This document shows, piece by piece, positions 28,281 to 37,324 of a DNA stretch of 64,000 nt (position 1 is the first letter of the stretch; every line of letters begins with the position of its first letter). The notes below the pieces were generated by a model that saw nothing but the letters and a program-made list of their open reading frames with translations, was not told the DNA's origin and made no database searches. Origin of the DNA: Lysinibacillus irui (GTDB taxonomy: Bacteria > Bacillota > Bacilli > Bacillales_A > Planococcaceae); assembly GCF_028877475.1 (NCBI RefSeq), contig NZ_CP113527.1, forward strand, positions 489,501 through 553,500, read 5' to 3'. A program made the translations under genes and the position numbers.

Positions 28281-29075
28281 ATGGCAGTACTAGAAATAGA
28301 TCGTGTTGCGATAGGTTATCCCTCAGCGCTCATCGTCAATGATTTAAGTGTGAAAATTCCTAAAGAACAAATCTCCACAATTATTGGTCCAAATGGTTGT
28401 GGTAAATCTACTTTATTAAAAGCTGTAGCCCGTGTACTTCGAACACAAAATGGAGCAATCTATTTAGATGGCAAAGCTATTCACCAATTAAAGACAAAAG
28501 AAGTAGCGAAAAGGATGGCTATTTTACCTCAAACGGCAACAGCACCAGGAGGGTTAACGGTTTTTGAGTTAGTATCATACGGTCGTTTTCCACACCAAGT
28601 AGGATTTAGGAATTTACACAAGGAAGACTATGAATATATCCATTGGGCAATTGATGCTACAGGGCTGAGAGAATATAGTGATCGACCCATTGAAGCATTG
28701 TCAGGTGGTCAGCGCCAAAGAGTATGGATTGCCATGGCATTGGCACAAGGCACAGATATTTTAGTACTAGATGAACCAACAACTTATTTAGATTTAGCAC
28801 ATCAGCTTGATATTTTATTGCTGCTTCAAAAGCTAAATAAAGAAGAACGACGAACAATTATCATGGTATTGCACGATTTGAATCATGCTTCCCGTTTCTC
28901 GCATTTTCTGATGGCCATGAGAGAGGGCAATTTAATCGTGAATGGCAGTCCAAAAGAAGTGATGACAAAAGAAAATTTACAAACCGTTTTCAATATCGAC
29001 GCAGAAATGGCTGTTTGTCCATTTAGTAAAAATCCAATTTGCTTATCTTATCAGCTGCACGACATGAAGGTATAA
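28281..29075 (+). CDS. Iron-siderophore ABC importer ATPase (FecE/FhuC type)
   Basis: 264 residues. Walker A GPNGCGKST, signature LSGGQRQRVW, Walker B ILVLDEPTTYLDLAHQLD, typical of the FecE/FhuC/BtuD family. It energises the two permeases encoded directly downstream. ATG 28281 with AAAGGAAG before it is preferred; the frame reaches back into the exporter gene to 28197 but without a ribosome site. The substrate is presumably the ferric siderophore bound by the operon's lipoprotein domain. Confidence 0.93.
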   Translation: MAVLEIDRVAIGYPSALIVNDLSVKIPKEQISTIIGPNGCGKSTLLKAVARVLRTQNGAIYLDGKAIHQLKTKEVAKRMAILPQTATAPGGLTVFELVSYGRFPHQVGFRNLHKEDYEYIHWAIDATGLREYSDRPIEALSGGQRQRVWIAMALAQGTDILVLDEPTTYLDLAHQLDILLLLQKLNKEERRTIIMVLHDLNHASRFSHFLMAMREGNLIVNGSPKEVMTKENLQTVFNIDAEMAVCPFSKNPICLSYQLHDMKV

Positions 29076-29094
29076 AATTTGAGGAGGAAATAGA

Positions 29095-30147
29095 ATGACT
29101 ACGTCGACAGAAGTAGGGGAGCTCAACGAAATACAAAAGCTCCAGAAACGATCTCATCCGATCCGTGGAGCAGTAGCCTTAATTGTTGGAATAATTGGAT
29201 TAATATTTACCTTCGTTTTATCGATTTCCTTTGGTGCTGCGGATATTTCATTGGGTACTATTTGGACGGCAGTTACCCAATATTCCCCTGGATTAACAAC
29301 ACATCAAGTTATTCATGATATTCGCTTACCTCGCGTACTTGGAGCTGCATTAGTGGGCGCGAGCTTTGCAGTAGCAGGGGCGATCATGCAAGGGATGACA
29401 CGCAACCCGTTAGCAGACTCGGGATTACTAGGCTTAAATTCAGGAGCTGCCTTGATGCTAGCAATATGCTTTGCCTTTTTCCCTGGTCTACCTTATATGT
29501 ATTTAATTTTATGGTCCTTTGTAGGAGCAGGTCTTGGCGTTCTCATTGTTTATGGAATTGGCTCACTGTCTAATGGTGGCTTAACACCAATGCGACTTGT
29601 TCTAGCTGGAGCTGCTGTCAGTACATTGCTTGGCGCACTAGGGGAAGGGATTGCTCTTTACTATCGCATTGGACAAAATCTAGCTTTTTGGTATGCGGGT
29701 GGGGTTTCGGGCACAAAATGGAGTCATCTACAGATTTTATCTCCATGGATACTTATCGCCATGATCGGTGCACTTACTCTATCACGTTCGATTACTGTGC
29801 TGAGCTTAGGCGAAGAAATTGCTGTTGGACTTGGGCAACGTACGGCTGCTGTAAAAGTATGGGGAATGATGATTGTTTTAATTTTAGCAGGAGCCGCAGT
29901 TTCTGTTTTAGGGGCAGTTGGTTTTGTAGGATTAATTATCCCTCATTTAACAAGATACATAGTAGGTCATGATTATCGTTGGATTATTTCCTGCTCAATC
30001 CTATATGGGGCATTGCTTGTAGTACTAGCTGATCTTATAGCACGTATGCTCAACCCACCATACGAAACACCTGTTGGCGCGCTTATTGCCTTTATCGGTG
30101 TACCTTTTTTCCTGTATTTAGCACGTAAGGGAGGAAAAGAACTATGA
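29095..30147 (+). CDS. Iron-siderophore ABC permease, FecCD family (first of pair)
   Basis: 350 residues, about nine to ten membrane helices after a polar 25-residue N-terminus. Family motifs: RLPRVLGAALVGASFAVAGA, RNPLADSGLLGLNSGAAL, and GAVGFVGLIIPHLTRYIVG near the end. It forms a heterodimeric channel with the next permease. GAGGAGG precedes ATG 29095, 19 bp after the ATPase gene. The stop overlaps the next start (ATGA). Confidence 0.94.
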   Translation: MTTSTEVGELNEIQKLQKRSHPIRGAVALIVGIIGLIFTFVLSISFGAADISLGTIWTAVTQYSPGLTTHQVIHDIRLPRVLGAALVGASFAVAGAIMQGMTRNPLADSGLLGLNSGAALMLAICFAFFPGLPYMYLILWSFVGAGLGVLIVYGIGSLSNGGLTPMRLVLAGAAVSTLLGALGEGIALYYRIGQNLAFWYAGGVSGTKWSHLQILSPWILIAMIGALTLSRSITVLSLGEEIAVGLGQRTAAVKVWGMMIVLILAGAAVSVLGAVGFVGLIIPHLTRYIVGHDYRWIISCSILYGALLVVLADLIARMLNPPYETPVGALIAFIGVPFFLYLARKGGKEL

Positions 30148-31178
30148 GTAATTGCTATTTAACACCAAGTCAAATTAAGTTAAAAAGAAAAAATATCTCC
30201 ATTATGGTGATACTGATAGTTTTAATCTTCATTACCTTTATTATTAGTATGAATACTGGTGTCATTAAGCTAACACCTTTGGATATTTTGTGGACGCTTT
30301 TAGGACAAGGAGATGCACAACAACAAGTAATTTTATTTGAGTTCAGGCTACCTAGAATCGTCATTGCTGTATTCGTAGGGATGGGCTTAGCAATTTCAGG
30401 AGCTATTTTACAAGGTGTTTCAAAAAATGCTTTAGCAGATCCAGGGATACTAGGAATTAATGCTGGTGCAGGCCTGGCTGTCATGCTCTATGTATCATTT
30501 TTTCCTATTACAAAAGCAGCGCCTGTTTATTTACTACCAGTATTGGCTTTTATAGGGGCAGGTTTAACTGCGGTTATCATTTATACACTTTCTTATAGAA
30601 GGCATGAAGGTATTACACCGATGCGCTTAATTTTAACTGGGGTAGCAGTAGCGGCAGGGATTAGCTCTGCTATGATTGTGCTAACATTACGTCTGTCACC
30701 AGAAAATTATCAATTTGTAGCAACATGGCTAGCAGGGAGCATTTGGGGTTCAAATTGGCTATTTGTGTTTTCATTGTTACCTTGGCTAGTTATTTTATTG
30801 CCTTTTGTTTTTGTAAAAGCAACGGTATTAAATGTTTTGAATTTAGGTGAATTAACAGCTGTGGGGCTTGGGGCATCCATAGAAAAAGAGCGTCGTTGGT
30901 TGTTAGTAGCTGCTGTTGGCTTAGCAGGTGCTAGTGTTTCCGTAAGTGGAGGGATTGGTTTCGTAGGGCTGATCGCACCACATTTAGCTCGACAGCTTGT
31001 TGGAGCTAAGCATCAGTTTTTACTACCAACCGCAGCACTGTTAGGAGGCTTTCTAGTTTTAATGGCGGATACGGTTGGTCGTTCTATTTTTGAACCATCA
31101 GAAATTCCAACTGGGATTGTAGTAGCTGTTATAGGTGCGCCGTATTTCTTATATTTGTTGGCAAGATTGAAGGAATAA
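30144..31178 (+). CDS. Iron-siderophore ABC permease, FecCD family (second of pair)
   Basis: 344 residues with the same topology as its neighbour: RLPRIVIAVFVGMGLAISGA, KNALADPGILGINAGAGL and GGIGFVGLIAPHLARQLVG motifs. It pairs with the preceding permease, overlapping it by 4 nt for coupled translation. It is the last gene of the island; only a weak hairpin (AACAAC/GTTGTT near 31262-31280) with a short T run follows before the rpmE promoter. Confidence 0.94.
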   Translation: MSNCYLTPSQIKLKRKNISIMVILIVLIFITFIISMNTGVIKLTPLDILWTLLGQGDAQQQVILFEFRLPRIVIAVFVGMGLAISGAILQGVSKNALADPGILGINAGAGLAVMLYVSFFPITKAAPVYLLPVLAFIGAGLTAVIIYTLSYRRHEGITPMRLILTGVAVAAGISSAMIVLTLRLSPENYQFVATWLAGSIWGSNWLFVFSLLPWLVILLPFVFVKATVLNVLNLGELTAVGLGASIEKERRWLLVAAVGLAGASVSVSGGIGFVGLIAPHLARQLVGAKHQFLLPTAALLGGFLVLMADTVGRSIFEPSEIPTGIVVAVIGAPYFLYLLARLKE

Positions 31179-31295
31179 TTATGATTACACAATATCGCTT
31201 CAAAGTACGAGATGAAAAATAGTGTTAGTAGACTGTGATTATCGAGAATCTCGAGAATAGGAACAACCAGAAGTGTTGTTTTTAATATTTTTTTC

Positions 31296-31442
31296 TTGAA
31301 AAGAATAATTCGACTATGCTATACTTCATAGGTATGTAACGTGTACATATATAGCTGATGTTTCGCTCATATTCGGGCTATGTAAGGTACAGTTCGATAA
31401 TACTCTGTTCCAGATGGTTCAGGGCGAGAGGAGAAAACGAAT
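31296..31442 (+). promoter_or_regulatory. rpmE promoter and leader
   Basis: TTGAAA (31296-31301), an 18-bp spacer and TATACT (31320-31325) form a recognisable promoter. The leader of about 110 nt contains partly self-complementary segments and ends with the ribosome site AGAGGAG. L31 leaders that bind the protein itself are known in Firmicutes; I cannot confirm the consensus here by eye. Confidence 0.55.
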
Positions 31443-31646
31443 ATGAAACAAGGAATTCATCCAGACTACAAAGAAGCAACAGTAACTTGCTCTTGTGGGA
31501 ACACTTTCAAAACTGGTTCAGTAAAAGAAAACATCGTTGTCGAGTTCTGCAACGAATGTCACCCATTCTATACTGGCCGTCAAAAATTCGCGTCTGCTGA
31601 TGGTCGCGTGGATCGTTTCAACAAAAAATACGGTCTTAAAAACTAA
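31443..31646 (+). CDS. rpmE: 50S ribosomal protein L31 (zinc form)
   Basis: 67 residues. Cys16, Cys18, Cys36 and Cys39 (TCSCGN and FCNECHPF) make the zinc-binding set of the C+ L31 class, ending [12 protein letters not shown]. In B. subtilis this form is made in zinc sufficiency and replaced by a cysteine-free paralogue when zinc is short. ATG 31443 has AGAGGAG upstream. A strong terminator follows. Confidence 0.97.
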   Translation: MKQGIHPDYKEATVTCSCGNTFKTGSVKENIVVEFCNECHPFYTGRQKFASADGRVDRFNKKYGLKN

Positions 31647-31655
31647 TGTTAGTTT

Positions 31656-31692
31656 AATACCTGCCAAGCATGCGCTTGGCAGGTATTTTTTT
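31656..31692 (+). terminator. Terminator after rpmE
   Basis: A 14-bp perfect stem (31656-31669 with 31674-31687), four-base loop, followed by a T run. Confidence 0.93.
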
Positions 31693-31761
31693 CAGAAAAT
31701 AAACATGTTGATGCAAGTCTTTTCAAAATCCAGATTGAAATGAAGAAAGGGAGAAGACAAA

Positions 31762-32334
31762 ATGGCACAGCTATATTTTAAACATGGTGCAATGAATAGT
31801 GGGAAATCGATAGAAATTCTAAAAGTTGCCCATAATTATGAAGAACAGCAGAAGCCTGTGATGATGTTTACTTCAGGTTTAGATACACGTGATGAGGTTG
31901 GCTTTGTTTCAAGTCGAGTAGGATTACGACAACAGGCCATTCCTGTATATGAGGATACAAACATTTTCGAACTAGTTAAAAATAATGTCGTCAAGCCATA
32001 TTGTGTGCTTGTAGATGAAGTTCAATTTCTAAAAAAAGCCCATGTTTTACAACTAGCTAATATTGTGGATCAATTGGACATCCCTGTGATGGGCTTTGGA
32101 TTAAAAAATGATTTTCAAAATGAGCTATTTGAAGGTAGCCAATACATGCTTACATATGCAGATAAAATTGAGGAAATGAAAACAATTTGCTGGTTCTGTC
32201 ATAAAAAGGCGACAATGAATTTACGAGTAGATGAAAGCGGTAAGCCAGTCTACACAGGGGATCAAATTCAAATCGGTGGGAATGACTCGTATTATCCCGT
32301 TTGCCGAAAATGTCACGCACATCCATCACTATAA
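31762..32334 (+). CDS. tdk: Thymidine kinase
   Basis: 190 residues, type II thymidine kinase. P-loop GAMNSGKS, Walker [10 protein letters not shown], and the zinc cysteines CWFC and CRKC. It phosphorylates thymidine to dTMP in the salvage pathway. AAAGGGAG precedes ATG 31762. Order rpmE, tdk, prfA is as in B. subtilis. Confidence 0.96.
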   Translation: MAQLYFKHGAMNSGKSIEILKVAHNYEEQQKPVMMFTSGLDTRDEVGFVSSRVGLRQQAIPVYEDTNIFELVKNNVVKPYCVLVDEVQFLKKAHVLQLANIVDQLDIPVMGFGLKNDFQNELFEGSQYMLTYADKIEEMKTICWFCHKKATMNLRVDESGKPVYTGDQIQIGGNDSYYPVCRKCHAHPSL

Positions 32335-32501
32335 AGCATGTGACAACGCTAAGAAAAAGTAGCATACATGCGAAAATTTCCTTATACTAAGTAGTGGAAA
32401 TAAGAAATGTAAATTAGCCATTACGCCTAAGCGTCATTTTGATTGTAGCTGCTTCTCCTTAAAGAAGGAGCATCTTAAAAAACTAAATAGAGGTGAAATC
32501 C

Positions 32502-33578
32502 ATGTTTGATCGATTACAAGCAGTGGAAGATCGCTATGAAAGGCTAACAGAGCTTTTGAGCGATCCGGATATTGTTAATGACAGTAAGAAATTACGTGAA
32601 TATTCTAAAGAACAATCAGATATCCAAGAAACAGTGGATACTTATCGTGAATATAAAAGTGTTAAAGAGCAGTTAGTGGATACACGTGAAATGTTAGATA
32701 GCGAAAAAGATCCTGATATGCATGAAATGGTGAAGGAAGAATTTAACCTATTAAAAGCACAGCAGGAAGAGCTAGAAGAACGTTTACGTATTTTATTAAT
32801 TCCAAAAGATCCGAATGATAATAAGAACGTTATTATGGAAATTCGTGGTGCAGCTGGTGGTGACGAAGCTAATATCTTTGCGGGTGATTTGTTCCGTATG
32901 TATTCTCGCTATGCAGAAACACAAGGCTGGAAAATTGATATTATGGAAGCTACACCGAACCCAATGGGCGGCTATAAAGAAGTAATCTTTATGATAAACG
33001 GACAAGGAGCCTATTCAAAATTCAAATTTGAAAATGGTGCCCACCGTGTACAACGCGTCCCTGCTACAGAGTCACAAGGTCGTATTCATACATCGACAGC
33101 AACAGTAGCGTGCTTACCTGAAGTTGAAGAAGTAGATGTTGAGATCCATGAAAAAGATATTCGTGTAGATACATTTGCGTCTTCAGGTGCAGGTGGTCAA
33201 TCCGTAAATACAACGATGTCTGCTGTTCGTATGACCCATTTACCAACAGGTGTGGTAGTTTCAATGCAGGATGAACGTTCACAAATTAAAAACCGTGAGA
33301 AAGCGATGAAAATTCTACGTGCCCGCGTTGCAGATATGTATATGCAAGAGGCGCAAAAGGAAATTGATGCTACACGTAAATCTGCTGTTGGCTCAGGTGA
33401 CCGCTCTGAGCGAATCCGCACATACAATTATCCACAAAACCGTGTAACAGACCACCGTATCGGTTTAACGATTCAAAAGCTTGATCAAATCGTTGAAGGT
33501 AGACTAGACGAAATTATCGATGCACTTATTTTAGAAGAGCAAGCATCGAAGTTAGAGCGATTAAATGATGACCTATAA
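32502..33578 (+). CDS. prfA: Peptide chain release factor 1
   Basis: 358 residues. N-terminal coiled-coil, the domain 2 codon-reading region, and the catalytic GGQ in SGAGGQSVN. It releases nascent chains at UAA and UAG. ATG 32502 is used with AGAGGTG just before it; a GTG at 32493 lies within that ribosome site. It overlaps prmC, which encodes the methyltransferase acting on its GGQ glutamine, by 14 nt. Confidence 0.97.
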   Translation: MFDRLQAVEDRYERLTELLSDPDIVNDSKKLREYSKEQSDIQETVDTYREYKSVKEQLVDTREMLDSEKDPDMHEMVKEEFNLLKAQQEELEERLRILLIPKDPNDNKNVIMEIRGAAGGDEANIFAGDLFRMYSRYAETQGWKIDIMEATPNPMGGYKEVIFMINGQGAYSKFKFENGAHRVQRVPATESQGRIHTSTATVACLPEVEEVDVEIHEKDIRVDTFASSGAGGQSVNTTMSAVRMTHLPTGVVVSMQDERSQIKNREKAMKILRARVADMYMQEAQKEIDATRKSAVGSGDRSERIRTYNYPQNRVTDHRIGLTIQKLDQIVEGRLDEIIDALILEEQASKLERLNDDL

Positions 33579-34425
33579 AAATGTGATGGAGGCCCTTGAG
33601 TGGGCTTCTTCTTTTTTAGTGGATAACGGTCGTGAGCAAACAGCAGCGCGTATTGTCATGCAACATGTACTGGGTACTAGTTATTCAGAGGTCATGTTAC
33701 ATTTACAGGAAGAATTAACAGCGGAGCAGCAAGAGACATTTAAAGCACTTCTAGAAGAACATGTGAGTGGGCGTCCAGTTCAATATTGTGTTGGTAGTGA
33801 GGAATTTTATGGTCGTTCCTTTTTAGTTGATGAATCGGTCCTAATTCCTCGCCCTGAAACAGAGGAATTAGTACTCGGAACAATCAATCGCTTGCCAAAA
33901 CTTTTTCAACATCAAACATTGAAGCTAGCTGATATCGGTACGGGCAGTGGAGCCATTGCCATTTCAATGAAGCTAGAATGTCCAGAGTTAACGGTTATTG
34001 CCACAGATTTATCAGAGGATGCATTAGCTACCGCACAAAAAAATGCCCAGCGCTTAGATGCGGATATTGATTTCAGATTGGGCGATTTAACCGCTCCGCT
34101 TGCAGGAGAGAAATTTGATATTGTTTTATCCAATCCACCGTATATCGCCTTTGATGAAGCGCAGGAAATGTCGAGTGTTGTGCTTGAGCATGAGCCGCAT
34201 AGTGCGCTATTTGCGGAGGAAGACGGTCTTATTTTATATAGAAAATTAGCTGAACAATTACCCTTTTATATGAATAGCCCAGCATTAATAGGTTTAGAAA
34301 TTGGTTATACACAAGGAGAAAAAGTAGCTAAATTCTTTCAAGATAGTTTTCCACAGGCTACAGTTTCAATAGAAAAAGATATTAATGGTAAACCTCGAAT
34401 GATTTTTTGTGAGATTCATGTATAA
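33565..34425 (+). CDS. prmC: Release factor glutamine N5-methyltransferase
   Basis: 286 residues. N-terminal helical substrate-binding domain and a SAM-binding domain with [11 protein letters not shown] and the catalytic NPPY (SNPPYIAF). It methylates the GGQ glutamine of PrfA and PrfB. The start codon is inside the 3' end of prfA, so translation is probably coupled; there is no separate strong ribosome site. Confidence 0.96.
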   Translation: MMTYKNVMEALEWASSFLVDNGREQTAARIVMQHVLGTSYSEVMLHLQEELTAEQQETFKALLEEHVSGRPVQYCVGSEEFYGRSFLVDESVLIPRPETEELVLGTINRLPKLFQHQTLKLADIGTGSGAIAISMKLECPELTVIATDLSEDALATAQKNAQRLDADIDFRLGDLTAPLAGEKFDIVLSNPPYIAFDEAQEMSSVVLEHEPHSALFAEEDGLILYRKLAEQLPFYMNSPALIGLEIGYTQGEKVAKFFQDSFPQATVSIEKDINGKPRMIFCEIHV

Positions 34426-34469
34426 AGTTTCTTGAACTTGCCAACAATGTTGAGCAAGGAGGGATTTTT

Positions 34470-35060
34470 ATGTTAAACGAATACAAGATTATTAGATTAC
34501 CTAAACAAAATATCTTTCTAGCTTTTGCTAGATTAGTAGTAGTGGCGATTGCTTTGCAACTATGTATTTTATATATTCCATCATTAGTAGGCTTTGCAAA
34601 GGAAGCTATGAATGATGAGCAAGAAAAGGATTTTCGTATACGCATTATTGCAAACAGTAATACGACACAAGATCAGCGAGAGAAAGAGCAGCTTGCGGAA
34701 GATTTAAAGCCTTACTTTATGCAAGTTGCCACTGCTGGATTTGCAGGGAATGAGCAAATTCTTTCTTTAAAACAACAAATTGAAACAGAATTGAATGAAA
34801 ATTATCCACAGATGGATACACAGGTTGTAGTTGGGGATAACTTATTTCCACCGAAAAGACAAGGTGCTGTTCTATATCCACAGAATGTGTATCATTCCAT
34901 TGTCGTTAAGATTGGTGATGCGCGTGGGGATAACTGGTGGTGCAGCATCTTCCCATCCATTTGTGAGCCAGAAAAAGAAGAAGTAAAAGTGGAAGAGTCC
35001 GAAGAAAAAGAGCAAGTAACATTCTTTATATGGGAATGGATTAAAGGACTTTTTGAATGA
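34470..35060 (+). CDS. spoIIR: Stage II sporulation protein R
   Basis: 196 residues. N-terminal signal or anchor helix (about 20-42), then the SpoIIR core: RIRIIANSNTTQDQ, a helical region, and DNWWCSIFPSIC near the end. It is a forespore protein secreted toward the mother cell that triggers SpoIIGA to process pro-sigma-E. A Glu-rich tail follows. AGGAGG precedes ATG 34470. A sigma-F promoter was not identified with confidence. Confidence 0.93.
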   Translation: MLNEYKIIRLPKQNIFLAFARLVVVAIALQLCILYIPSLVGFAKEAMNDEQEKDFRIRIIANSNTTQDQREKEQLAEDLKPYFMQVATAGFAGNEQILSLKQQIETELNENYPQMDTQVVVGDNLFPPKRQGAVLYPQNVYHSIVVKIGDARGDNWWCSIFPSICEPEKEEVKVEESEEKEQVTFFIWEWIKGLFE

Positions 35061-35082
35061 ATTGTGCACAAATTCAGATAAC

Positions 35083-35124
35083 TTATACACATTTTTTAAT
35101 AAGTTATAAACAATTTGTGGATAA
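35083..35124 (+). promoter_or_regulatory. DnaA-box cluster before ywlC
   Basis: Three DnaA-type 9-mers in 42 bp: TTATACACA (35083-35091, one mismatch), TTATAAACA (35104-35112, two mismatches) and TGTGGATAA (35116-35124, a perfect TTATCCACA on the minus strand). In B. subtilis a DnaA-binding cluster is reported at the equivalent ywlC promoter, so this is probably a conserved site. Confidence 0.7.
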
Positions 35125-35161
35125 TTCAGTAAAAAACAATAATTGAAGGTAGGTTGTAATC

Positions 35162-36199
35162 ATGGAAACTGTTTGCAAGGTTGTGGACAGTAATGTGAAT
35201 AGTCAGATTAATTATACACAAGCTGTGGATATCTTAAATGCAGGAGAAGTAGTAGCATTTCCGACAGAAACGGTTTATGGCCTAGGAGCAGTTGCGACAA
35301 ATGATCTGGCAGTTAAAAAAATATTTGAAGCGAAAGGACGCCCTTCAGATAATCCTTTGATTGTGCATGTTGGTACAAAAGAAGAAGTAGAGATTTATAT
35401 CGAGCATATTTCAGAAGTAGCTAAACAATGCATGGATTTATTTTGGCCTGGACCGTTAACGCTTGTGATGCCAGCGAAGCCCAACGTCTTAGCTAAAAGT
35501 GTCACAGCTGGATTATCAACAGTCGGCATTCGAATGCCTGATCATCCAGTAGCGCTTGCTTTATTACAACAACTTAAAAAACCTCTTGCAGCGCCAAGTG
35601 CTAATCGTAGTGGTAAACCAAGTCCTACAGAAGCAGTCCATGTTTTAGATGATTTGGGAGGGTACATACCTTATATTTTAGATGGAGGCTCTACAGGCAT
35701 AGGTTTTGAATCTACTGTGCTAGATGTTACACATGAGCCACCAGTCATTTTACGTCCAGGTGGCATTACAAAGGAAATGCTTGAGGCTAAGATTGGTCCT
35801 GTTATTCAACCGAACAAAGTTGAGCAGAAGTTAGACACAACTCCTAAGGCACCAGGAATGAAATATACACATTATGCACCGAATGCTCCTGTCTATTTAA
35901 TAGACTGCCAATTGGAGAAAGTTAGGGAAGCGGTTAAGCAACTGCAGCACGAAGGCCATGCCGTAGCTCTACTTGCACCAGCTAATTTTGAAAATAGTGA
36001 GGCTGATTTTTACTTCTCTATTGGAGAAATGGGTAGTAAACAAGAAATGGGAGCCGCATTATACAATGCACTAAGAGCATGTGATAAAACAACCGCTACC
36101 ATTATATTAGCAACAACAACCTCAACAGAAGGCGTAGGAGCAGCCATTATGAATCGACTGGAAAAAGCCTCTGGAGGTAAATGGTATTCATCTAAATAA
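35162..36199 (+). CDS. ywlC: L-threonylcarbamoyladenylate synthase (YwlC/Sua5 family)
   Basis: 345 residues: an N-terminal YrdC/Sua5 domain (PTETVYGLGAVATND, KGRPSDNPLIVHV, AAPSANRSGKPSPT) and the C-terminal Sua5 domain found in the longer form. It makes threonylcarbamoyl-AMP from threonine, bicarbonate and ATP, the first step of t6A tRNA modification. AAGGTAGG lies before ATG 35162. The promoter region carries the DnaA-box cluster. Confidence 0.95.
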   Translation: METVCKVVDSNVNSQINYTQAVDILNAGEVVAFPTETVYGLGAVATNDLAVKKIFEAKGRPSDNPLIVHVGTKEEVEIYIEHISEVAKQCMDLFWPGPLTLVMPAKPNVLAKSVTAGLSTVGIRMPDHPVALALLQQLKKPLAAPSANRSGKPSPTEAVHVLDDLGGYIPYILDGGSTGIGFESTVLDVTHEPPVILRPGGITKEMLEAKIGPVIQPNKVEQKLDTTPKAPGMKYTHYAPNAPVYLIDCQLEKVREAVKQLQHEGHAVALLAPANFENSEADFYFSIGEMGSKQEMGAALYNALRACDKTTATIILATTTSTEGVGAAIMNRLEKASGGKWYSSK

Positions 36200-36355
36200 C
36201 AATGACTCAATTATGTTAGCGACAAAAGACATTGAAAATTTCATGTGTTTTGTCCTTTTTTTGTTCATATAAGAAATTCTATAAGAGGCAATTATGATAA
36301 TAATGTATTTGCTAGCATAAAATGATAAAATATTAGGGAGCGAAGGAGTGCGTTC

Positions 36356-36853
36356 TTGCAGGGAATTCTTGCAGGTATATTAACGTCTGTTGATGTGATT
36401 GGTCTATATGTTTTGCTGCCAAATGTTAGGTATCGCTTATTTTTATCACTATGGACGGCTGCATTGCATATGCTTTTTCCATTATTAGGATTTGAATTAG
36501 GGAGTTATTTAGTACGTTTTCTTTTAGAATGGGGTCAATGGATTTCAAGTATTTTATTATTTTGTATTGGTATGCATTTACTATTATTCTCTCATCGAGA
36601 TGAAAAAGTAACGATTTCTCCAGTACTTTTAGCTGTGACTGCAAGCCTAGATACCTTTTCAGTTAGTGTTTCTTTTGGTATGCTTAACTTAGAAAAAACA
36701 ATTTTTATCATGAGTGCAGGGTTAAGTGCTCTAATTTGTGCTTATGGGTCATTAGTCATTGCACGTAGAAGCCAAGTCTTTTTTGGTAATAAAATTCAAA
36801 TAGTTGCTGGGATTATATTCATCATCATGGGTATTCTAGCTATTCAACAATAG
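36356..36853 (+). CDS. ywlD: MntP-like membrane protein (YwlD homologue)
   Basis: 165 residues, about six hydrophobic segments. The second half has SLDTFSVSVSFGM, the aspartate motif of the MntP manganese efflux family; the corresponding first-half motif (SVDVIGLYVLL) is degenerate. Position between ywlC and ywlE matches B. subtilis. TTG 36356 is used with AAGGAG 7 nt before it. Manganese export is a family-based suggestion; the incomplete first motif makes it uncertain. Confidence 0.8.
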   Translation: MQGILAGILTSVDVIGLYVLLPNVRYRLFLSLWTAALHMLFPLLGFELGSYLVRFLLEWGQWISSILLFCIGMHLLLFSHRDEKVTISPVLLAVTASLDTFSVSVSFGMLNLEKTIFIMSAGLSALICAYGSLVIARRSQVFFGNKIQIVAGIIFIIMGILAIQQ

Positions 36854-36875
36854 ATCAAACTGGAGAGTGATAAGT

Positions 36876-37316
36876 GTGAAAATATTATTTGTTTGTACAG
36901 GCAATACTTGTCGCAGTCCAATGGCCGAAGTCATTTTAAAACATAAACAAGTAGACAATGTAGAAGTACGATCAGCAGGTATTTATGCAATGCCAAATGC
37001 ACACATGTCAGCACATGCGCAACAAGTACTAAATGAAGCCCAAATGTCACATCAACATTTAGCAACTCAATTATCATTTGCTGAAATAGAGTGGGCTGAC
37101 TTGATTTTGACAATGACGTCTGCTCATAAAGACACCGTCATTTCTAATTATCCAGGATCCGAATATAAAGTGTATACATTGAAAGAGTATACAAATGAAG
37201 GTAGTCTCGAAAATGTAGTAGATCCTTATGGGGGCAATAAAGCAATATATGAAGCAACATTTGCAGAATTAAAGGAATTGATTGATCAACTAATTAAAAA
37301 AATAGAAAAGAATTGA
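36876..37316 (+). CDS. ywlE: Low-molecular-weight phosphatase, protein-arginine phosphatase type
   Basis: 146 residues. The catalytic P-loop is [10 protein letters not shown] (Cys7, Arg13); the Thr rather than Ile in that loop is the feature linked to phosphoarginine specificity in YwlE. The general-acid aspartate is in VVDPYGG. It counteracts McsB arginine kinase. GTG 36876 is preferred with GGAGAG 8 nt upstream; GTG 36867 lies inside that site. Confidence 0.93.
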   Translation: MKILFVCTGNTCRSPMAEVILKHKQVDNVEVRSAGIYAMPNAHMSAHAQQVLNEAQMSHQHLATQLSFAEIEWADLILTMTSAHKDTVISNYPGSEYKVYTLKEYTNEGSLENVVDPYGGNKAIYEATFAELKELIDQLIKKIEKN

Positions 37317-37324
37317 GGGGCCCT

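Noticed and set aside
34920-35060. Glu/Lys-rich tail of SpoIIR as a separate gene or frameshift
   Set aside because: The frame is continuous and the conserved WWC...P..C block is intact before it; variable tails are common.
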